This document shows positions 41,367 to 50,481 of a DNA stretch of 64,000 nucleotides, piece by piece (positions within the stretch are counted from its first letter, which is position 1; every line of letters starts with the position of its first letter). Both the position numbers and the translations under genes were made by a program. The stretch covers positions 62,001 through 126,000 of the forward strand of contig CAZQGO010000003.1 of assembly GCA_964593065.1 (NCBI GenBank). Reading direction: 5' to 3'. The notes under the pieces were generated by a model. The model saw only the letters and a list, made by a program, of their open reading frames with translations. It ran no database searches and was not told the origin of the DNA. The stretch is from CAZQGO01 sp964593065. Its GTDB lineage: Bacteria > Oederibacteriota > JAAXVQ01.

Positions 41367-42302
41367 TCAGTTGCTGGTCAGCTGCCGGAAGATGTCCTCC
41401 AAGCTCGCCACTTCCCGCCGCATCTCGTACAGGGTCCAGCCTTCGCGACCGGCGAGGCGGAAGATCTCCGAGCGCAGGTCCTGATCCAGGGCGCTGCGCA
41501 CGAGATATCCGTGAATGAGGTCGTTTTCGTCCTCGGCGCGCTCCACCGCCGTGACGCCCGGCAGGCTCTGGAGCGTGCTGAGCACCTGCTGGCCCTTGCC
41601 GTTGGCCAGCTTGAGGTAGAGCCGCGATTCCCGGCTGGCCTTGGCCTGCAGCTCGCGCGGCTGGCCGTCCGCCACAACCCGACCCTGGTGGATGATCACC
41701 ACGCGGTGGCAGGTCGCCTCCACCTCGGACAGAATGTGGGAGGAAATCACCACGGTTTTTTTCTTGCCCAGGCGCTTGATGAGATCGCGGATTTCGCTGA
41801 TTTGGTTGGGGTCCAGGCCGGAGGTGGGCTCGTCCAGGATCAGCACCTCGGGATCGTGGATCATGGCCTGGGCCAAGCCCACGCGCTGGCGGTTGCCCTT
41901 GGACAGTTCCCCGATTTTCTGCGCCACGGCCTGGGTCAGGCCGCAGACCTCGACCATTTCCCGCAGCCGGGATTCCACCTGGTCGGGGGGAATGTTCCGC
42001 ATGCGGGCCACGTAGGCCAGGTAATCGAACACCAGCATGTCCGGATACAGGGGATTGTACTCCGGCAGGTATCCGATCAGGTCGCGGATCCGCTCGGTTT
42101 GCTCGACCACGTCCAGGCCTTTGATGTTCACGCGGCCGGCGTCCGGCCAGAGGTAGCCGGACATGATCTTCAGGGTCGTGGTCTTGCCGGCGCCGTTGGG
42201 CCCCAGCAGGCCGAGGATCTCCCCGCTGCGGACTTCCAGGCTGATGTTCTCCAGCGCCTTCACCGGTCCATAGCTTTTGGACAAACCCTCCAGGGTAATC
42301 AC
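41367..42302 (-). CDS. ABC transporter ATPase (GldA-like)
   Basis: A 311-residue ATPase. Walker A is GPNGAGKTTTLK, the signature is LSKGNRQRVGLAQAMIHDP and Walker B LILDEPTSGLD; the extra C-terminal domain of about 90 residues is usual for GldA/DrrA-type subunits. It energises the permease encoded next. GTG at 42302 is chosen because AAAGGAG lies eight bases upstream; another GTG at 42311 is inside that site. Confidence 0.92.
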   Translation of the reverse strand: MITLEGLSKSYGPVKALENISLEVRSGEILGLLGPNGAGKTTTLKIMSGYLWPDAGRVNIKGLDVVEQTERIRDLIGYLPEYNPLYPDMLVFDYLAYVARMRNIPPDQVESRLREMVEVCGLTQAVAQKIGELSKGNRQRVGLAQAMIHDPEVLILDEPTSGLDPNQISEIRDLIKRLGKKKTVVISSHILSEVEATCHRVVIIHQGRVVADGQPRELQAKASRESRLYLKLANGKGQQVLSTLQSLPGVTAVERAEDENDLIHGYLVRSALDQDLRSEIFRLAGREGWTLYEMRREVASLEDIFRQLTSN

Positions 42303-42339
42303 GCGTTTCACTCCTTTGCGGCCGAATTGTCCGATCCAC

Positions 42340-42611
42340 AGGAGCCTTCAGGGGAACCACCCCGACCGGATGGGGAATCGTATGGGACTCCCTTCGGTCG
42401 CAGGTTCCCCAGCCGCTGTCGCTTCGCTCCTCAGAGGGGTGCCCCCCTCTGACGCTCGCGGCGCTCGCTGTTTCCCCCAATCGTCAGGGGATGCTCCCCT
42501 GACTACCCCTGGATCCTTTCAGGATCCTCGCCGATGCGTCCTGCTTTACTTCCTACTTCCGCCGGGGGCTTCACCGCCCCCGAACCCTAAGCCTCATCAT
42601 CTGGATGAGGC
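42340..42611. repeat. Intergenic modular hairpin repeat, copy B (272 bp)
   Basis: Identical in length to copy A with two visible differences (gtc/gcc before the ggggg run and ggacc/gaacc after it). Lies between the methyltransferase stop and the ABC ATPase start, its edge 37 bases before the GTG. Near-identity over 272 bases, 4.9 kb away, points to a recent copying or gene conversion event. Confidence 0.9.
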
Positions 42612-42694
42612 CGACGGGGGTTCCGCCCGCCACGCTGAGGGCGGCGGGAAAACGCGAAGCATAATACCGCATTCCGCCCTTTTGTCAAGCCTTG

Positions 42695-43483
42695 TTACGC
42701 CTTGCGCGCGCACACCAGCCAGTGGGAGTCCCGCTCCCGCGGCTCCCGCCCGCCGGGCAGGCCGAAAGCTTCGATGCGCATGAAACCGGCCCGCGCCAGC
42801 ACTTCGCTCAGTTCCGGCAGGTCGTGGGCGTAATGCACGTGCAGTTCGCTCCGCAGGCGCAGCCACCGGCCCCGCAGCAGCTCGGCGCCGTCCACGCGGA
42901 TGCGGGCGGCGCGGCGCTTCGCGTCCCAGCGATGCCGCCACCGGGAAAAAAAGTCCTGCTCCTGAAAGACGGTTGCACCCCGTCCGAAACTGTGACGCAA
43001 GTGGTAAGGCGTGGCGACGTCGAAGCAAAAAACCCCGCCGGGGCGCAGGGCCGCGTACGTCCGCCGGCACAGGCTTCGCAGTTCCCCCGCGGAGGCCAGG
43101 TAGTTGACGCCTCCGTAGACGCACACGGCCAGGTCCACGCGGAAGCGCAGGCGGTAGGTGCGCAGGTCCTGGCGGCTGCAACGCACGCCCGGAAGCTTTT
43201 TCCGCGCCAGCGCGAGCATGTCCGGAGACCGGTCCAGGACCGAGACCTCCGCTCCGGCGCGGGCGAACCGCAGGGCCGCTTCCCCGGTGCCGCCCGCCAA
43301 ATCCACGACGGAACGGTAGCGCCAGCCGCGGCGACGGGCGACGTCGGTGAACACCGCCCACCAGGCCGAAACGTAACGGCCGGCCATGATCCGGTCATAG
43401 ATGCGGGCAAAATCGCAATAGGGGTTCACGGCTCCCGTTCCGGGGACGGATGTGCTTGGAGCGGTACTGAAATAAACGGACAC
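42695..43483 (-). CDS. Class I SAM-dependent methyltransferase
   Basis: A 262-residue methyltransferase. The SAM-binding motif I is VVDLAGGTGEAALRFARAG, followed by VSVLDRSPDMLALARKK and VDLAVCVYGGVNYL; the N-terminal NPYCDFARIYDRIMAGR and C-terminal SHWLVCARK are typical of the MT-A/Methyltransf_25 small-molecule group. Substrate unknown. The GTG at 43483 lacks a good ribosome-binding site; an in-frame GTG 18 codons downstream, just before NPYCDF, is an alternative start. Confidence 0.85.
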   Translation of the reverse strand: MSVYFSTAPSTSVPGTGAVNPYCDFARIYDRIMAGRYVSAWWAVFTDVARRRGWRYRSVVDLAGGTGEAALRFARAGAEVSVLDRSPDMLALARKKLPGVRCSRQDLRTYRLRFRVDLAVCVYGGVNYLASAGELRSLCRRTYAALRPGGVFCFDVATPYHLRHSFGRGATVFQEQDFFSRWRHRWDAKRRAARIRVDGAELLRGRWLRLRSELHVHYAHDLPELSEVLARAGFMRIEAFGLPGGREPRERDSHWLVCARKA

Positions 43484-43525
43484 CGGGGGCGCACCGCGGT
43501 TCTTGTGGAGGCTGGTTTCCCGGGC

Positions 43526-44293
43526 TTAGCCGCGTGCCCGCGCCTGCCCGCCCTGCGGGCCGGACGCCTTCCCTCCGGGCCGGCGGAGACGGGCCGGGCT
43601 GCGGGAGGACCGGGGAAGCCGCCGGCCCGCGGCCCGCGCCACCCGATCCGCAGCTTCCGGGAGGGAAATCTCTTTTTGGATCAATCCCACCGTGGCGATG
43701 ATTTTCAGCGCTTCTTCGGGCGTGGTCGGCAGGACATGCAGGTCCTTGAAGGGAACCATCAGCAAAAACCCGGAGGTGGGATTGGGCGTGGTGGGGAGAA
43801 AAACATTCACCAATTCTTCGCCGGTGGCCTGACGGGCCGCCGTAATCGAGGGGGTGGTAATGAACCCCAAAGCCCACAAGCCCCTGCGCGGATATTCAAA
43901 GATGGCCACCTTCTTGAAGGCGCTGGCTCCGGTGGCGGAAAAGGAGTTCACCACCTGGCGCATCGCGCTGTAAATGCTGTTCACCACCGGGATGCTGCGG
44001 ATCAGCCGGTCACCGAATCTGAGAATCTGGCGGCCCAGATAATTGGAGGCGAAAACGCCGGTCAGGAAGATCAGCAGCAGGGTGGCCAGGATGCCGAACC
44101 CCGGGACGTGCTTCATCTCCCCGGGCAGGCGCACGCCCAGGGCCCGCAGGATTTCGCCGCCCACCGGCGCCAGCCATCCGTCCAGCAGGTTGAACAGGAA
44201 CACCAGGATCAGGACCGTGGTCGCGATCGGCAGCAGAACCAGCAAACCGGTGAAAAATATTTTGCGCAGGGTGTTCTTATTCTCAGCCGGCAT
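43526..44293 (-). CDS. DUF502 membrane protein
   Basis: A 255-residue protein with two N-terminal helices (about 12-38 and 62-85) and a soluble C-terminal domain, with FVTTPSITAA-like GFITTPSIT, VFLPTTPNPTSGFLLMVPF and IPVVNSIYSAMRQV as family signatures of DUF502. Members are frequent in plants, cyanobacteria and proteobacteria; no biochemical function is known. The C-terminal 30 residues are basic and low-complexity. The ATG is 13 bases from repeat copy D; ribosome-binding site GAGGG. Confidence 0.88.
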   Translation of the reverse strand: MPAENKNTLRKIFFTGLLVLLPIATTVLILVFLFNLLDGWLAPVGGEILRALGVRLPGEMKHVPGFGILATLLLIFLTGVFASNYLGRQILRFGDRLIRSIPVVNSIYSAMRQVVNSFSATGASAFKKVAIFEYPRRGLWALGFITTPSITAARQATGEELVNVFLPTTPNPTSGFLLMVPFKDLHVLPTTPEEALKIIATVGLIQKEISLPEAADRVARAAGRRLPRSSRSPARLRRPGGKASGPQGGQARARG

Positions 44294-44306
44294 GGGAACC
44301 CTCGGT

Positions 44307-44469
44307 AGGAGCCTTCAGGGGAACCACCCCGACCGGACGGGGAATCGCATGGGACTCCCTTCGGTCGCAGGTTCCCCTGACGCGGACGCCGATGCGTCCT
44401 GCTTTCCTTCCTACTTCCGTCGGGGGCTTCACCGCCCCCGAACCCTAAGCCTCATCCTCTGGATGAGGC
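44307..44469. repeat. Intergenic modular hairpin repeat, copy D (163 bp)
   Basis: Intermediate form: the first stem of the short form is enlarged with the same insert found at the start of copies A and B (accccgaccgga..tcggtcgc), but the further hairpins of A and B are missing. The linker and the two end stems are retained. It lies between the HAD gene stop and the DUF502 start, with its edge 13 bases before the ATG. Confidence 0.88.
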
Positions 44470-44590
44470 CGAGGGATTGAGTGCTAGTATGCACGGGGCC
44501 TGCCGCGGAATCAAGTTGAAAGTTCGGGCCGCCGCCGGGAGCGGACGCCGCGGCGCGCACTGCGTTCCGGCCGGTTCCCCGGCCGCTGTT

Positions 44591-45286
44591 TCACTCCAGG
44601 GCCAAGGCTTCCCGCAAGGGTTCCGACCGGGTCAAATCGGGAAAAACCCAATCGGCCCCGGCCTCGCGCAGGCAGGCCTCGGAAAAGGGGCCCGTGGCGA
44701 CGCCCAATGTTTTGGCGCCGATAATTTTCCCCGCGGACACATCCCGGGGCGTGTCGCCGATAATGATCACGTGATCCTCGGGCACGGTCCGGTTCCAGCG
44801 GGCCTCTCCGCGCCGCACGGCGATCCGCAGCAGGTCCTCGCGCTGCTCGGCGTCGGAGCCGAAACCGCCGAAGGGAAAGAAATGGTTCAACCCGCCGCGT
44901 TCCAGTTTCAGGCGCGCTCCGGTTTCCAGATTCCCGGTCCCCAGTCCCAAGAGCAGGTGCGGCCGGCCGTGGCAGGCCCGTAAAAAGTCCCGCACGCCGG
45001 GCAGGATCCGGTACCCCTCGGACCGGGCGAGTTCGGGGCCCAAGGCGGCGAGATAGCGGGAATAGATCTTTTCGCGTTCCGGAGCCGACAGGGGCCGGCC
45101 TTGAAAACGGCGGGAGACCGAGTCCACGATGGCCGAATCGGTCATGCCGGCCAGGGAGACGCCGGCCAACGCGCCCGTCCAGCCCATGGCTTCCTCGATG
45201 CCGCGGTTGAAGGCGCGCAGGCCGGCGCCGTCGGTCCGTAACAGGGTCCCGTCCACGTCAAACAGCAGCAGAAAGGGTCCGGGCAT
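44591..45286 (-). CDS. HAD-family phosphatase
   Basis: A 231-residue haloacid dehalogenase-type hydrolase. Motif I is LLFDVDGTLLRTDG (nucleophile Asp), motif II is in LGLGTGN, and motifs III/IV are GDTPRDVSAG with a preceding Lys region; a small helical cap lies between. It belongs to the beta-phosphoglucomutase/phosphoglycolate phosphatase-like group; substrate not assigned. The ATG overlaps the stop of the lipoprotein gene by one base (TGATG), so they are coupled. Confidence 0.88.
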   Translation of the reverse strand: MPGPFLLLFDVDGTLLRTDGAGLRAFNRGIEEAMGWTGALAGVSLAGMTDSAIVDSVSRRFQGRPLSAPEREKIYSRYLAALGPELARSEGYRILPGVRDFLRACHGRPHLLLGLGTGNLETGARLKLERGGLNHFFPFGGFGSDAEQREDLLRIAVRRGEARWNRTVPEDHVIIIGDTPRDVSAGKIIGAKTLGVATGPFSEACLREAGADWVFPDLTRSEPLREALALE

Positions 45287-46884
45287 CAGAAACGCACTCC
45301 CAAACCGAACTGCGTCTCCCAACCCCGCGAGGGAACGGTCAGCGGCCGGCCGGCCGCCTCGAATTCACCGGCGCGGAAGCTGTCGTCGATATTGACTCCG
45401 ACCTGCCAGTAGGTTCCGCTGATTCCGCCCAAGGCCAGAGCCGCGGTGGCGCAGGCCGCGAGACCGTCGGCCGCATAGGTTCCGCCGCCGGAGTCCACCC
45501 GCAGCGAACGGTGGCGGTAGCCGGGTCCCAGGGTGCAACGCAACTGCAGCCAGGGACCCTGCAGATCCAGCCGCAGCAACAGTCCGGCCTCCGCGCCGGC
45601 TCCCAGCTCGGCAATTTCCACGTCGCCGGCCAAGGGCGAATCCGCCGTCCGCCTGGCCCGGGTCGAAAATCCGCGGAGGAAGGGGGCCACGCCCGCTCCC
45701 AGGCGGAGTCCGCCCCCGAGGTCCGCCTCCCAGGGGCTGAAGAGAACCTCGGCGCGCAACCCGAGATTGGCCAGCTGGTCGTCGCGGACCCAGCCGCGTC
45801 CCCGGAGCGCGTCGCCGGCCCCGGCTTGCCGGAACAGCAGCAACAACACGCCTTCCCCTGCCAGGGGCGGAAGCGGCGGAGGCGAGTAGAACTCGTCCCC
45901 GAAGCGGCCTTCCCCGGTGATGGGCGCCGACAGCCGCCCGGCGAGGAATTTCCGGCGTTCCGCCAAATTGCGGCGGAACGCCGCCACGTAGGCGTAATCG
46001 GAACTTGACCGGTGGTTGAGCAGCACCAGGTTGAAAAAGACCAGCGCGCCCGTCAGATCCGCGGAGCGGTCGCCCTGCTGGGCGGCGACCGCGAACCCCA
46101 CGGCTCCGAGCAGGAACAGGGCTTCGGAAAAGAGCGGGCTGGAGGATTCCCGCAGGCCCGGCTCCAGGATCTCCTCCCCCATGCCCGGCAGCAGGGCCGA
46201 AGCCTGCGCCAAACTCCGGGGCGAAAACCATACTAAGTCCAGCGCCTGGGCCGCTTCCTGCCCCAAGGGATGGCGCGGATGTTCGGCCCAAAAGCGCTGG
46301 AAGGCATCGGCGCCGGCTTCCGGGTCGGCGGCCAGGCGCTCCCGCCACAGCAGCTGATAGGCCGCCCATCCCGCCAACGGCGCCTCCGGATGCTGCCGCA
46401 GGAAATCCTCCGCGTCCGCGGCCGGCAGGATTTCCTGCGGCGAGGCGGAGGCGGCCTGCAGGAGGTCGAACCAATCCGCGAACTCTCCGGCGTTCGGCGG
46501 AGGCTCGGAGTCCCGGACCCGTTGCAGCGCGTACAGCACCAGCCGTGAAAAATCCGGGTCCGGATCGAAAAGATCGAGCCCCGGAACGTCGGGGAGGTCC
46601 GAGGGCACTTCGGCCGCGAGCACGCCGCCGGGATAATAATCCAGCAGGTGGTGATCGTAGGCGGCGGCCCGCCGGGGATGTCCGGCCCGGCGCAGCATTT
46701 CCCCGAGCAAAAAGAGTTCCAGTTCGGTCCGGTGCGCGGCATCCGCCGGCGCGGCCGCCATGCTCTGCAGCGCCTGCAGGCAGCGGGCGCTCACGTCGTC
46801 CGCGGCTGCATCCCCGGCCGCTGCGGGCCGGGCGCAGGCCGCCAGGACGACCGCTCCGATGAGGATGATTCCGAGCCAGCGCAA
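45286..46884 (-). CDS. Lipoprotein with helical N-terminal and outer-membrane-barrel-like C-terminal region
   Basis: A 532-residue lipoprotein: MRWLGIILIGAVVLAAC ends in a lipobox LAAC (Cys17). Residues about 25-340 are alpha-helical with TPR-like spacing. From about residue 365 the chain alternates polar and apolar residues with many short strands and ends in an aromatic residue (GLGVRF), as in outer-membrane beta-barrels. I do not recognise a family. TTG at 46884 is used because AAGGAGG lies eight bases upstream and it opens the signal peptide; the frame extends further upstream over the DUF2784 gene without meaning. Coupled to the HAD gene. Confidence 0.7.
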   Translation of the reverse strand: MRWLGIILIGAVVLAACARPAAAGDAAADDVSARCLQALQSMAAAPADAAHRTELELFLLGEMLRRAGHPRRAAAYDHHLLDYYPGGVLAAEVPSDLPDVPGLDLFDPDPDFSRLVLYALQRVRDSEPPPNAGEFADWFDLLQAASASPQEILPAADAEDFLRQHPEAPLAGWAAYQLLWRERLAADPEAGADAFQRFWAEHPRHPLGQEAAQALDLVWFSPRSLAQASALLPGMGEEILEPGLRESSSPLFSEALFLLGAVGFAVAAQQGDRSADLTGALVFFNLVLLNHRSSSDYAYVAAFRRNLAERRKFLAGRLSAPITGEGRFGDEFYSPPPLPPLAGEGVLLLLFRQAGAGDALRGRGWVRDDQLANLGLRAEVLFSPWEADLGGGLRLGAGVAPFLRGFSTRARRTADSPLAGDVEIAELGAGAEAGLLLRLDLQGPWLQLRCTLGPGYRHRSLRVDSGGGTYAADGLAACATAALALGGISGTYWQVGVNIDDSFRAGEFEAAGRPLTVPSRGWETQFGLGVRF

Positions 46885-46898
46885 ACCGCTTCCCTCCT

Positions 46899-47273
46899 TC
46901 AAGAGCCGCCGCGCCGCGGCCACCACCACCAGGACGACAGCACGACCGCCAGGTACCCTGCGGCCAGGACTTGGAACAGCCACAGGGGCGCATGCCAGGT
47001 TTCGACATAAATCAGGCGCTGGATCCAGGCGGCCAAAAAGGAGCCGGAGTAGGAAAAGTCCGCGCCGCCGGACCGGCGCAGCGCCTCCTCGGCGACCGTC
47101 AGCGGACAAAGCCGGCCGGCGACGGCCAGCCCGAGATAGGCCGCCAGACCGAGGGCATGCACGAGCCGCAGCCCGCGGCTGCGCAGCAGCCAGGCCAAGG
47201 GAAACCCCACGAGCATGAAGAGAACCCACAGGAAATGAAGAACCAACACGAAATCCGCGGCCGTCCGGGGCAT
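46899..47273 (-). CDS. DUF2784 membrane protein
   Basis: A 124-residue protein with four helices. FVLVLHFLWVLFMLVGFPLA, CPLTVAEEALRR and FLAAWIQRLIYVETW match the DUF2784 pattern (a family of small membrane proteins with a conserved CPLT motif). Function unknown. The lipoprotein gene follows 14 bases downstream in the same direction. Confidence 0.85.
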   Translation of the reverse strand: MPRTAADFVLVLHFLWVLFMLVGFPLAWLLRSRGLRLVHALGLAAYLGLAVAGRLCPLTVAEEALRRSGGADFSYSGSFLAAWIQRLIYVETWHAPLWLFQVLAAGYLAVVLSSWWWWPRRGGS

Positions 47274-47353
47274 GGTGCGGCGTCCATTCCAGGCAAGATT
47301 TCCGCGCCTCCTGAAAACCCGGCTCGTTCCGGCCGCGGCCGCCCGGCCCGGGC

Positions 47354-48661
47354 TTACAGGATTTTCGCGGCCAGCGCGGCCAGGGCGGAGCGTTCGCTTT
47401 TGTACAGGGTGATGTGGCCGGCCAGAGTCTGCTGTTTAAACAGTTCGACCAGGTAGGTCAGGCCGTTGGAATTGGAATCGAGATAGGGATTGTCAATTTG
47501 ATAAGGATCCCCGGTCAGCACGACCTTGGACTCGTCGCCCGCCCGCGAAACAATGGTCTTGACCTCGTGGGGCGTCAGGTTTTGCGCTTCGTCGATGACG
47601 ATATATTGCTTGGGCAGGGTGCGCCCGCGGATGTAGGTCACGGCCTCCAGCACGATCTTTCCCGCCTCGAGCATGTAGCGCAGGGTGCCCTCGCCGGTTT
47701 CCCCGGATTCGCCGTTGTGGTCCATCAGGAATTCCAGGTTGTCGAAAATCGGCTGCATCCAGGGCGAGAGTTTCTCCTCCTTGGTGCCCGGCAGGAAACC
47801 GATGTCCCTGCCCAGGGGAATCACCGGCCGGCTGAAGAGCACCTTGCGGTAGGCTTTCTCGTCGAGGGTTTTGCGCAGGGAGGCGGCCACGGCCAGGAGG
47901 GTCTTCCCCGTTCCCGCGGGGCCGACCAGGGTCACCAGGGGGATGCGGTCGTCGAGCAGCAGCTCGAGCGCGAATTTCTGCTGCAGGTTTTTGGCGGTTA
48001 CGCCCCAGACGTCCTGCTCGCAGTTCTGCAGAGGCACCAGGATCCTTTCCGGCCACAGGACCTTGCCCACGGCGCTTGTGGACCCGCCGCCGCTGTCCTT
48101 CAGGATCACGAACTGGTTGGGATACACTTCCTGCTGGTTCAGAGTCAGCCGCTTCTCGGTGACAAAGCGGTTGATGTCGTCCGCCGGTACCGTCAGCTTG
48201 GTGACGCCGGAGTAGAGCTCCTCGATCTTGACCTTGTTCTTCTCGAAATCCTCGGCTTTGATGCCCAGGGCGTCGGCCTTGACCCGCATGTTGACGTCCT
48301 TGGTCACCAGGCGCACGTTTCCGCCGCGCTGCTGGATCACCAGGGCCAGGCCGAGGATCTGGTTGTCGACCTTGGCCGGATTCAGGCCGGGCAGGTGGAT
48401 GTCCGCGGTTTCCACCATGATCTGCAGGGTGCCGCCGTTTTCCATCTTGACGCCCTGCGCCGTGGACCCCTTGCCGCGCAGGCTGTCGATGAAACGGGAG
48501 ACCGTGCGGGCGCTTTTGCCTTTCTCGTCGTTGAGCTTCTTGAACTGGTCCAGTTCCTCCAAGGCGGCGATGGGAATCACGACCCGGTTGTCCCCGAAGG
48601 CCGTGAGCGCCTGGGGATTGTGCAGCAGCACGTTGGTGTCCAGCAAAAAGATCTTTTCCAT
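47354..48661 (-). CDS. PIN-PhoH family ATPase
   Basis: A 435-residue protein combining an N-terminal PIN ribonuclease domain (residues 1-140, LLDTNVLLHNPQAL, acidic ligands in EELD and DVN) and a C-terminal PhoH ATPase domain (about 225-430, LVGPAGTGKTLLAVA Walker A, YIVIDEAQNLTPHEVKT Walker B, VVLTGDPYQID). The PIN-PhoH arrangement is that of PhoH2 proteins, RNA-unwinding and cleaving enzymes; in some actinobacteria they sit beside an antitoxin, but no such gene is seen here. Confidence 0.92.
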   Translation of the reverse strand: MEKIFLLDTNVLLHNPQALTAFGDNRVVIPIAALEELDQFKKLNDEKGKSARTVSRFIDSLRGKGSTAQGVKMENGGTLQIMVETADIHLPGLNPAKVDNQILGLALVIQQRGGNVRLVTKDVNMRVKADALGIKAEDFEKNKVKIEELYSGVTKLTVPADDINRFVTEKRLTLNQQEVYPNQFVILKDSGGGSTSAVGKVLWPERILVPLQNCEQDVWGVTAKNLQQKFALELLLDDRIPLVTLVGPAGTGKTLLAVAASLRKTLDEKAYRKVLFSRPVIPLGRDIGFLPGTKEEKLSPWMQPIFDNLEFLMDHNGESGETGEGTLRYMLEAGKIVLEAVTYIRGRTLPKQYIVIDEAQNLTPHEVKTIVSRAGDESKVVLTGDPYQIDNPYLDSNSNGLTYLVELFKQQTLAGHITLYKSERSALAALAAKIL

Positions 48662-48712
48662 CTGCGATTCCTGTCTTCCGGGATCCGGTCCGGCCGGCCC
48701 GGCGGAGGGGGA

Positions 48713-49633
48713 TTAATCCACTTTTTCCAGCCAGCCGTATTGATCTTCCCGTTCGCCCCGCAGGATGCCGAAATACGCGTCCTGAATCCGCCGGGTGATG
48801 GGACCCCGGGTCCCGTTCCCGACGGGCAGGTTGTCCACCTTGGCGATGGGCGTGATCTCCGCGGCCGTGCCCGTCAGGAAGGCCTCATCGGCGATGTACA
48901 GGCTTTCCCGGGGCAGCACGTGCTGCCGGACTTCGTACCCGAGTTCCCGGGCCAGCTGGAAGACGCAATGCCGGGTGATCCCCGGCAGGATGGAGGAGGA
49001 GGACGGCGGCGTGAACAGCATCCCGTTTTTGACGATAAACACGTTCTCGCCCGAGGCCTCGGAAATGTATCCGAAGGCGTCCAGGGCGATCGCCTCGTCG
49101 AAGCCGTCCTGCAGCGCCTCCAGTTTGATCAGCTGGGAATTCATGTAATTGGAGGCGACCTTGGCCATGGCCGGCATGGTGTTGGGGGCCATGCGGTTCC
49201 AGGAGGAGATGCGCACCGACACGCCCTTTTCCAGGCCTTCCTCGCCCAGGTATGCGCCCCATTCCCAGGCCGCGACCACGGTCACGATCGGGCATTTGAG
49301 CGGATTGACTCCGAGGGAATCGAAGCCGCGGAAGGCGAAGGGCCGGATGTAGGCGCTTTGCAGTTCGTTCGCCCGCACGGTTTCCTTGATGGCGGCGCAC
49401 AGCTGCTCCGGCGTGTAGGGGATGGGCATGCGGTAAATCTTCGCCGAATCATACAGGCGCTTGACGTGATCCTGCAGGCGCAGGATGAAGGATCCACGCG
49501 GGTTGGCGTACATGCGGAGTCCGTCAAAGGCGCAGGTCGCGTAGTGCACGACGTGGGACAGGACGTGGATCTTGGCATCCTGCCACGGAACCAGCTTCCC
49601 GTCCATCCACAGATATTTGGCCTGCAAACTCAT
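48713..49633 (-). CDS. ilvE: Branched-chain amino acid aminotransferase
   Basis: A 306-residue fold-type IV PLP enzyme that transaminates Leu, Ile and Val with 2-oxoglutarate. The PLP lysine is K158 in PAMAKVASNYMNS; LDAFGYISEASGENVFIV and TGTAAEITPI are conserved, and the N-terminal MDGKLVPWQDAKIHVLSH is typical. Length normal. It lies between the PhoH gene and a PilZ gene; no other ilv/leu genes are nearby. Confidence 0.95.
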   Translation of the reverse strand: MSLQAKYLWMDGKLVPWQDAKIHVLSHVVHYATCAFDGLRMYANPRGSFILRLQDHVKRLYDSAKIYRMPIPYTPEQLCAAIKETVRANELQSAYIRPFAFRGFDSLGVNPLKCPIVTVVAAWEWGAYLGEEGLEKGVSVRISSWNRMAPNTMPAMAKVASNYMNSQLIKLEALQDGFDEAIALDAFGYISEASGENVFIVKNGMLFTPPSSSSILPGITRHCVFQLARELGYEVRQHVLPRESLYIADEAFLTGTAAEITPIAKVDNLPVGNGTRGPITRRIQDAYFGILRGEREDQYGWLEKVD

Positions 49634-49732
49634 CTTCCGCCTCCCTTTCCTGTCCCGGAATAAAATGCGGATATCTTACCCGGCGTCACTCGCTTTGGCA
49701 ATGCTTTTTCGCGGGCCGCGGGAGCACGGACT

Positions 49733-50104
49733 TCAATGGGCCTGCTCCAGCCACAGACGCTCGAATTGGAGGAAATACTCCAGATCGGCGGGGGCGATTT
49801 GTTCGAAAGCCACGCCGGCTTTGAAACCCTTGTCCGCGGGTTCCGGCTGTTCATTGATCCAGACGACCTTGGCGACCACCTCGATCATCCGGGGGGCCTT
49901 CCGGTCCGACAGGAACATTTTGATCCTCAGGCGCAGGCCGGAATCCAGTTTCTCCGGCAGGTAGAGCAGCAGGCCGCCGCGGGAGGCGTTGGCGGTCACG
50001 CCCGTGCGCGGCGGTTCGTTTTCCACCACGTACGACACCGGGATTTCCAACTTGAAGCGCGGAAAAACGCGCCGTTCCAGTTCCACGCGGCCGAAATGCG
50101 TCAT
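49733..50104 (-). CDS. PilZ domain protein 1
   Basis: A 123-residue single PilZ domain, a c-di-GMP receptor. The binding motifs are RVFPR (RxxxR) near the N-terminus and NASRGG (N/DxSxxG). The ATG at 50104 overlaps the stop of the neighbouring PilZ gene by four bases (ATGA); the frame is open further upstream but the start fits the domain. Confidence 0.85.
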   Translation of the reverse strand: MTHFGRVELERRVFPRFKLEIPVSYVVENEPPRTGVTANASRGGLLLYLPEKLDSGLRLRIKMFLSDRKAPRMIEVVAKVVWINEQPEPADKGFKAGVAFEQIAPADLEYFLQFERLWLEQAH

Positions 50105-50481
50105 GATTTTTTCTGCGACCCCCACTCCTTGAGAAACGCTTCCCAGATCTGCAGGGAATCCGGCGGCATTTCGAACAGCCGCAGGCCGGCGTTGCAACTC
50201 CATTCGTTGGTATAGCGTCCCGTCTGCGTCCAGACCACTTCCGCGCGGGTTTTGATGACGCGTTTCTTTTCCGTGAAGGGCAGCAGGATGGTCAACTCCA
50301 GGATCTCGCCCTTCCGGACGGCCTGCGGAAAGAAGGCCATCATGCCGGTCACGGAAAGGTTGCTGGAAATGCCGGCCGGCATTTTCTTGTTCGCCACCTG
50401 GAAGGTAAACGGCAATTCGAAGGTCAGGCGCGGAAACTGGCGCCGGTCGAACTTGGCCTGGCCGTACTGGGGCTTGGGCAT
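50101..50481 (-). CDS. PilZ domain protein 2
   Basis: A 126-residue single PilZ domain with RQFPR and NLSVTG c-di-GMP motifs. It is translated just before PilZ protein 1 and coupled to it by a four-base overlap, so the two could work as a heteromer. Effector output unknown. Confidence 0.87.
   Translation of the reverse strand: MPKPQYGQAKFDRRQFPRLTFELPFTFQVANKKMPAGISSNLSVTGMMAFFPQAVRKGEILELTILLPFTEKKRVIKTRAEVVWTQTGRYTNEWSCNAGLRLFEMPPDSLQIWEAFLKEWGSQKKS

Noticed and set aside
47414..49663. 749-codon plus-strand open frame
   Set aside because: Antisense to phoH-like and ilvE, both certain genes.
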